From contig KB722749.1 in the NCBI GenBank assembly GCA_000349905.1, positions 469,497 to 481,491 of the forward strand: a stretch of 11,995 nt of DNA, in the 5' to 3' direction. The notes beneath the pieces were generated by a model. The model searched no databases. It worked only from the letters and a program-made list of their open reading frames with translations, and had not been told where the DNA came from. A program made the position numbers and the translations under genes. Positions within the stretch are counted from its first letter, which is position 1; each line of letters starts with the position of its first letter. The DNA is from Volvariella volvacea V23. Its lineage: Eukaryota; Basidiomycota; Agaricomycetes; Agaricales; Pluteaceae. This document shows, in pieces, positions 8,802 to 11,995 of this stretch.

Positions 8802-11129
8802 ACGGTGCACCTTCCACCTTACTCGATGGAAAAGAGGCTCAATCGGGAAATGCACAATGGTATATCCAATTCTCCATCCAACCCCATGATGATACTCAGC
8901 AATATCACAGCCGCCATCGAAATGTCCTGTCGCAGCCACGAGTTTACATGCCAGTGGTTATTATACTAGGCCAATCCATACTCTTGCTCGGGGGATGGGC
9001 ATTCTACGCAGCCACTCGAGTCAAACCTACACCGCTCCCTGATTATCTCGCCACAGCAATGCAGGATGCTCCTCAACCTGCGACATTCGTTATTACTCAG
9101 ATCGCTACAATACTATCCATCCTTACTTCATTGTATGTCATGGATATTGTGCGTTCTTGGTACCTATTGATGATCATCAACCTAGTCTGTATTCGCATGC
9201 CATCCGTTACACCGTTGCAATGTCCCTTTCTCAACCCATGTCACTATTTGCACTAGCAGCGAGTATGAAGATAGCCGGGAAGAGTCCTATCTTGGATTTT
9301 CAACGTTGGAAGTGGACAATTGCAGCCCTCGTTTGCGTTGCAGCCCTAAGTACCCAGACTGCAGGGTAAGTAGGTAATAGGGGAACACAGAACGGAACTT
9401 ATTTGATATGACAGATGGACCACACTCCTCACACCAGGGCCGATTCAGATTAGGACACTGTTCACGGGTTTTGGTGTGGACCTTAGCAATGAGCAGTTTA
9501 TCGAGAAGACAGTGGAGGATTACAATAGCAATGCACTTCAACCTCGTATGTGCTGGCCTCTTCGATAACCCACTCCATTCGAACATTTTGCAGTTGCTTT
9601 TCTCAGCATCAGTCCGCTTTTGGTGGACAGTGGGGTAACAGCAGTATCTGCACTGTACAACCAGACATCCAACTTCAATTTCAACGAAATGACCTACTAC
9701 AGGTCCACAGGTAAGTGGAAACGTCTAATAGCTGATTATATCGTTAACCGCAGGATAGCTGGGATATTGCCCTTAAATTTAGTGGAACTGCTTAGTACAG
9801 TTGGACACTCAACTTCCGCCGTGTTACCTGTTACTGTAAATCCGCCATCCCCTATCCATGTACTCCCTGGCTTTCCCGCCAACTATACAGTCATGCAGCA
9901 AGGCTTGACTGCGGATATCCACTGCGAACAGCGAATGTTGGATGAGAATACCACGCCCAGTGTCGTGGGGCCCATGGAGACCCCAATCAACAATGATAGT
10001 GACCAAAATCTCGTTTCTTCTTGGGTTGATTTTGTTTGTAGGGATGGTACTTCGGCTTCATCTGGTAGGTTCAGGCCATATCTTTTTAGCTTGTCGCAAA
10101 TGATCAAGTATTGCAGGGCATACCGTGGAGAGTATTGATGATACTGGTATCATCTTTGCAAACCTTTGCATCCTGAATAACCAGATGGAATATGGTATGC
10201 CCTTTTGTTATTCATATTCAATCCCTGCTCATTCTAGCAGAACTCATCCTCGTCGGATCTGGAAACTATGAATGGATTGGTGCAACTGTTTGTTCGATTT
10301 CACCAAAAATTACGCTCGTAAATGCACACTATAGCCAAGGCAGCCTCTCTACGTTTGACACTGTTCGTGTAGATGCACCACGGGAGAGTAAGGACATACC
10401 TGCTGCCGGGTTTGCCGCAGCATCTATCATATCCGATGCTCTCTATAATCTGTAAACCCCAACAAGACATGCTTTTGGAGACGCTATTTCAACTTTCTAC
10501 TATTCCAGAGCAGTAAATCAAGCAAATGAGACAGAAATAGTAAACAAGATTTTGGCGCGTGTTCCCGCCCTAGGACGTCTATGTCTTATCTTAGAACTTG
10601 TTGCAGGAAATCTTTTTGACTGGTGCATTCGAATTTTCAGCCACGGTAGGATAGCTTATATTCCCCAATGGATTTCAAAATCTCACCGTCATTTTCCAAG
10701 CTCATTCGGGCCTCGTACACAGAGACAGGAAATGAGTTCTGGGGAGAAATTGGAACACCAATCCCAGAAGAATTCCGCTACACCATCAACGGCGCATTCC
10801 TTACACACACCATCGGATGGCACCAAGTCTCAAGCGCCTTACCATGGGTACTCCTTGCACCGACATTTGTGACCAGCATATCAATCGCCTTGGTTGTTGT
10901 GACGCTTGTTCGCACCCCTAAACGCACTGAGGTGGATGGCCAAGACTATTTCGATCTTAACAACATCCTCCACGTCATCGCAGCATCATCTGTTGGGGGT
11001 TTCAACGAACCCTTCCCATCACTTGATGCAGACAACGGCGACCACAGCTCACACAGTGAAAAGGTCAAAGTTAAATTGGGGTATGCAAAGTCGGGCTTGT
11101 TAGGTCTAGTCCAACAAAGCGATATCTAA
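8759..11129 (+). CDS. Large Agaricomycete membrane protein with four helices and a long extracytoplasmic domain, about ten exons, possibly disrupted
   Basis: The exons are 8759-9132, 9186-9365, 9415-9545, 9594-9710, 9759-10064, 10117-10194, 10238-10451, 10509-10539, 10595-10645 and 10701-11129, joining in frame to 636 residues; introns are 43-57 nt. The ATG at 8759 has an ideal GCCACCATG context. Helices lie near residues 62-84, 107-130 (ILTSFLYSHAIRYTVAM) and 167-183. A domain of about 350 residues follows with N-glycosylation sequons (NQT, NYT, NTT, NET), then EIFLTGAFEFSAT, FRYTINGAFLTHTIGWHQV and a last helix at about 540-564 with a hydrophilic tail. I know this layout from a family abundant in Agaricomycetes with no assigned function; a plasma-membrane place is inferred. 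Two places are odd. Intron 4 must use the second of two AGs (9758), because the first (9753) gives an immediate stop. The continuous frame has a TAA at 10453-10455, avoided only by a 57-nt intron at 10452-10508 that also removes a family-like GDAI segment. The acceptor at 10237 could instead be 10240. Family firm, intactness open. Confidence 0.8.
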
Positions 11130-11995
11130 GCTCATTGTTATGACATATATAGGCATACCCTCCTGTACCCCTACATACCCGGAGATTAAGTGATCTAAAT
11201 GTTTACCTATACTTAGATCCCATTAGTAACATCCACCGAGCAGCCCATTACCCCGTGCCCATGTCTGACACAACCGAGTCCTGTGGCTTTAGCGTCTGAT
11301 CATATCAGCATCACTTAATCTACATAGCTTCAAATCGCTAGGTTACACTACATGCCTTGATGCCATTGTCTTGCAAAAGGTGCTTCCTAGACCTACCTTA
11401 TTCAACAGCAAAGCTAGGCAAAGATTACGCTGAGTATATAGCTGAATATCATCCAATAAGCTTTCAGGTGTACAACTTCAGAAGAGCACGCAAGGGTGGC
11501 CCATCACGGTGGATGCGCCCATAGGTGATGGTCAGAAATATTGGCGCTCTGTAAGACTCCAAGTCGAGTGTCCAAAGACCACATTTGTCAGTCTCTTCGG
11601 TCAACAACGTATCCCGAGGGTCTGGCAGGCTTCACGTACGTTAGATCGGAATTTAGCATCGGACCCATGCAGATCTTGACTCGGTCAGAATTTGTGATTT
11701 CGTCAGTGGCATCCACTGCGCACTGGCATAAGATACCTGTGTTGTAATACGGTGCGGGTGTCATGGTGACGCACCAGGCTATTATTGGACTGATCAGCAG
11801 GAGGTGCTCGATGCTCGATGCTCGATAGCAATGATCGATGGCATTGGGTGGAAACGAGAAATGTAGCAGCTGGCATTCATTCAGACTATTGGGTTGATTT
11901 GTCATACCGAGTCGATCAACTATTCCACCATTTGCAGTGCCGTATCCTTTTCAAGCCAACATAGTTGCGACAACCAACGGCAATACTGCGGGAAC
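11130..11995. other. Right-end interval without a confident gene
   Basis: The first part is the 3' flank of the membrane-protein gene. Around 11480-11750 overlapping frames are open on both strands. On the plus strand, one frame contains WPITVDAPIGDGQKYW and another GLAGFTYVRSEFSIGPMQ; on the minus strand a 105-codon frame covers 11588-11905. No frame carries a domain I know and no splice joins make a clear gene, so this is at best a remnant or a gene that continues to the right. A heptamer tandem repeat lies at 11805-11826. Confidence 0.4.
11805..11826. repeat. Heptamer tandem repeat, three copies of TGCTCGA
   Basis: The unit TGCTCGA occurs three times in a row and is followed by one more base of the period. 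It is a short perfect minisatellite, probably from replication slippage, and may vary in copy number between strains. It has no visible link to a gene. Confidence 0.8.

Overview
The window looks like nuclear DNA of a filamentous fungus, most likely an Agaricomycete basidiomycete. The genes are split by many short GT..AG introns, mostly 43-77 nt. Three of the five genes belong to, or resemble, families I know as expanded in mushroom-forming fungi and relatives: a DUF6533 seven-helix membrane protein, a large four-helix membrane protein with a long extracytoplasmic loop, and a Cys/His-rich coiled-coil protein. A Rhizoctonia-like (Cantharellales) source is a plausible guess that the sequence alone cannot prove. 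I see no bacterial operons, rRNA, convincing tRNA, CRISPR array or intact transposon.

Layout. 1-417 (+): 3' end of a gene for a Ser/Pro/Thr-rich protein that finishes in a ubiquitin-interacting motif. 418-2120: 1.7 kb with no recognisable gene. 2121-3061 (-): complete four-exon gene for ARPC5, the p16 subunit of the Arp2/3 actin-nucleating complex; this is the firmest call. 3062-3410: divergent promoter region. 3411-4507 (+): three-exon gene for a putative nuclear protein with two Cys/His clusters, a coiled coil and a basic tail. 4635-6254 (-): DUF6533 multi-exon gene, convergent with the previous one. 6255-8531: 2.3 kb gene-poor stretch with only ambiguous coding-like fragments. 8532-8801 (+): a possible two-exon short reading frame overlapping the next start codon. 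8759-11129 (+): large multi-exon membrane-protein gene. 11130-11995: no confident gene, with a short heptamer tandem repeat near the end.

No single pathway links these genes. ARPC5 is conserved housekeeping (actin patches, endocytosis). The others are lineage-specific fungal genes with mostly unknown roles. The points most worth a second look are in the membrane-protein genes: an in-frame stop that a frame-neutral intron could remove, a frame-neutral intron with competing acceptors, a spliced upstream frame over the start codon, and three DUF6533 joins that need weak splice sites. I found no convincing new biological system.
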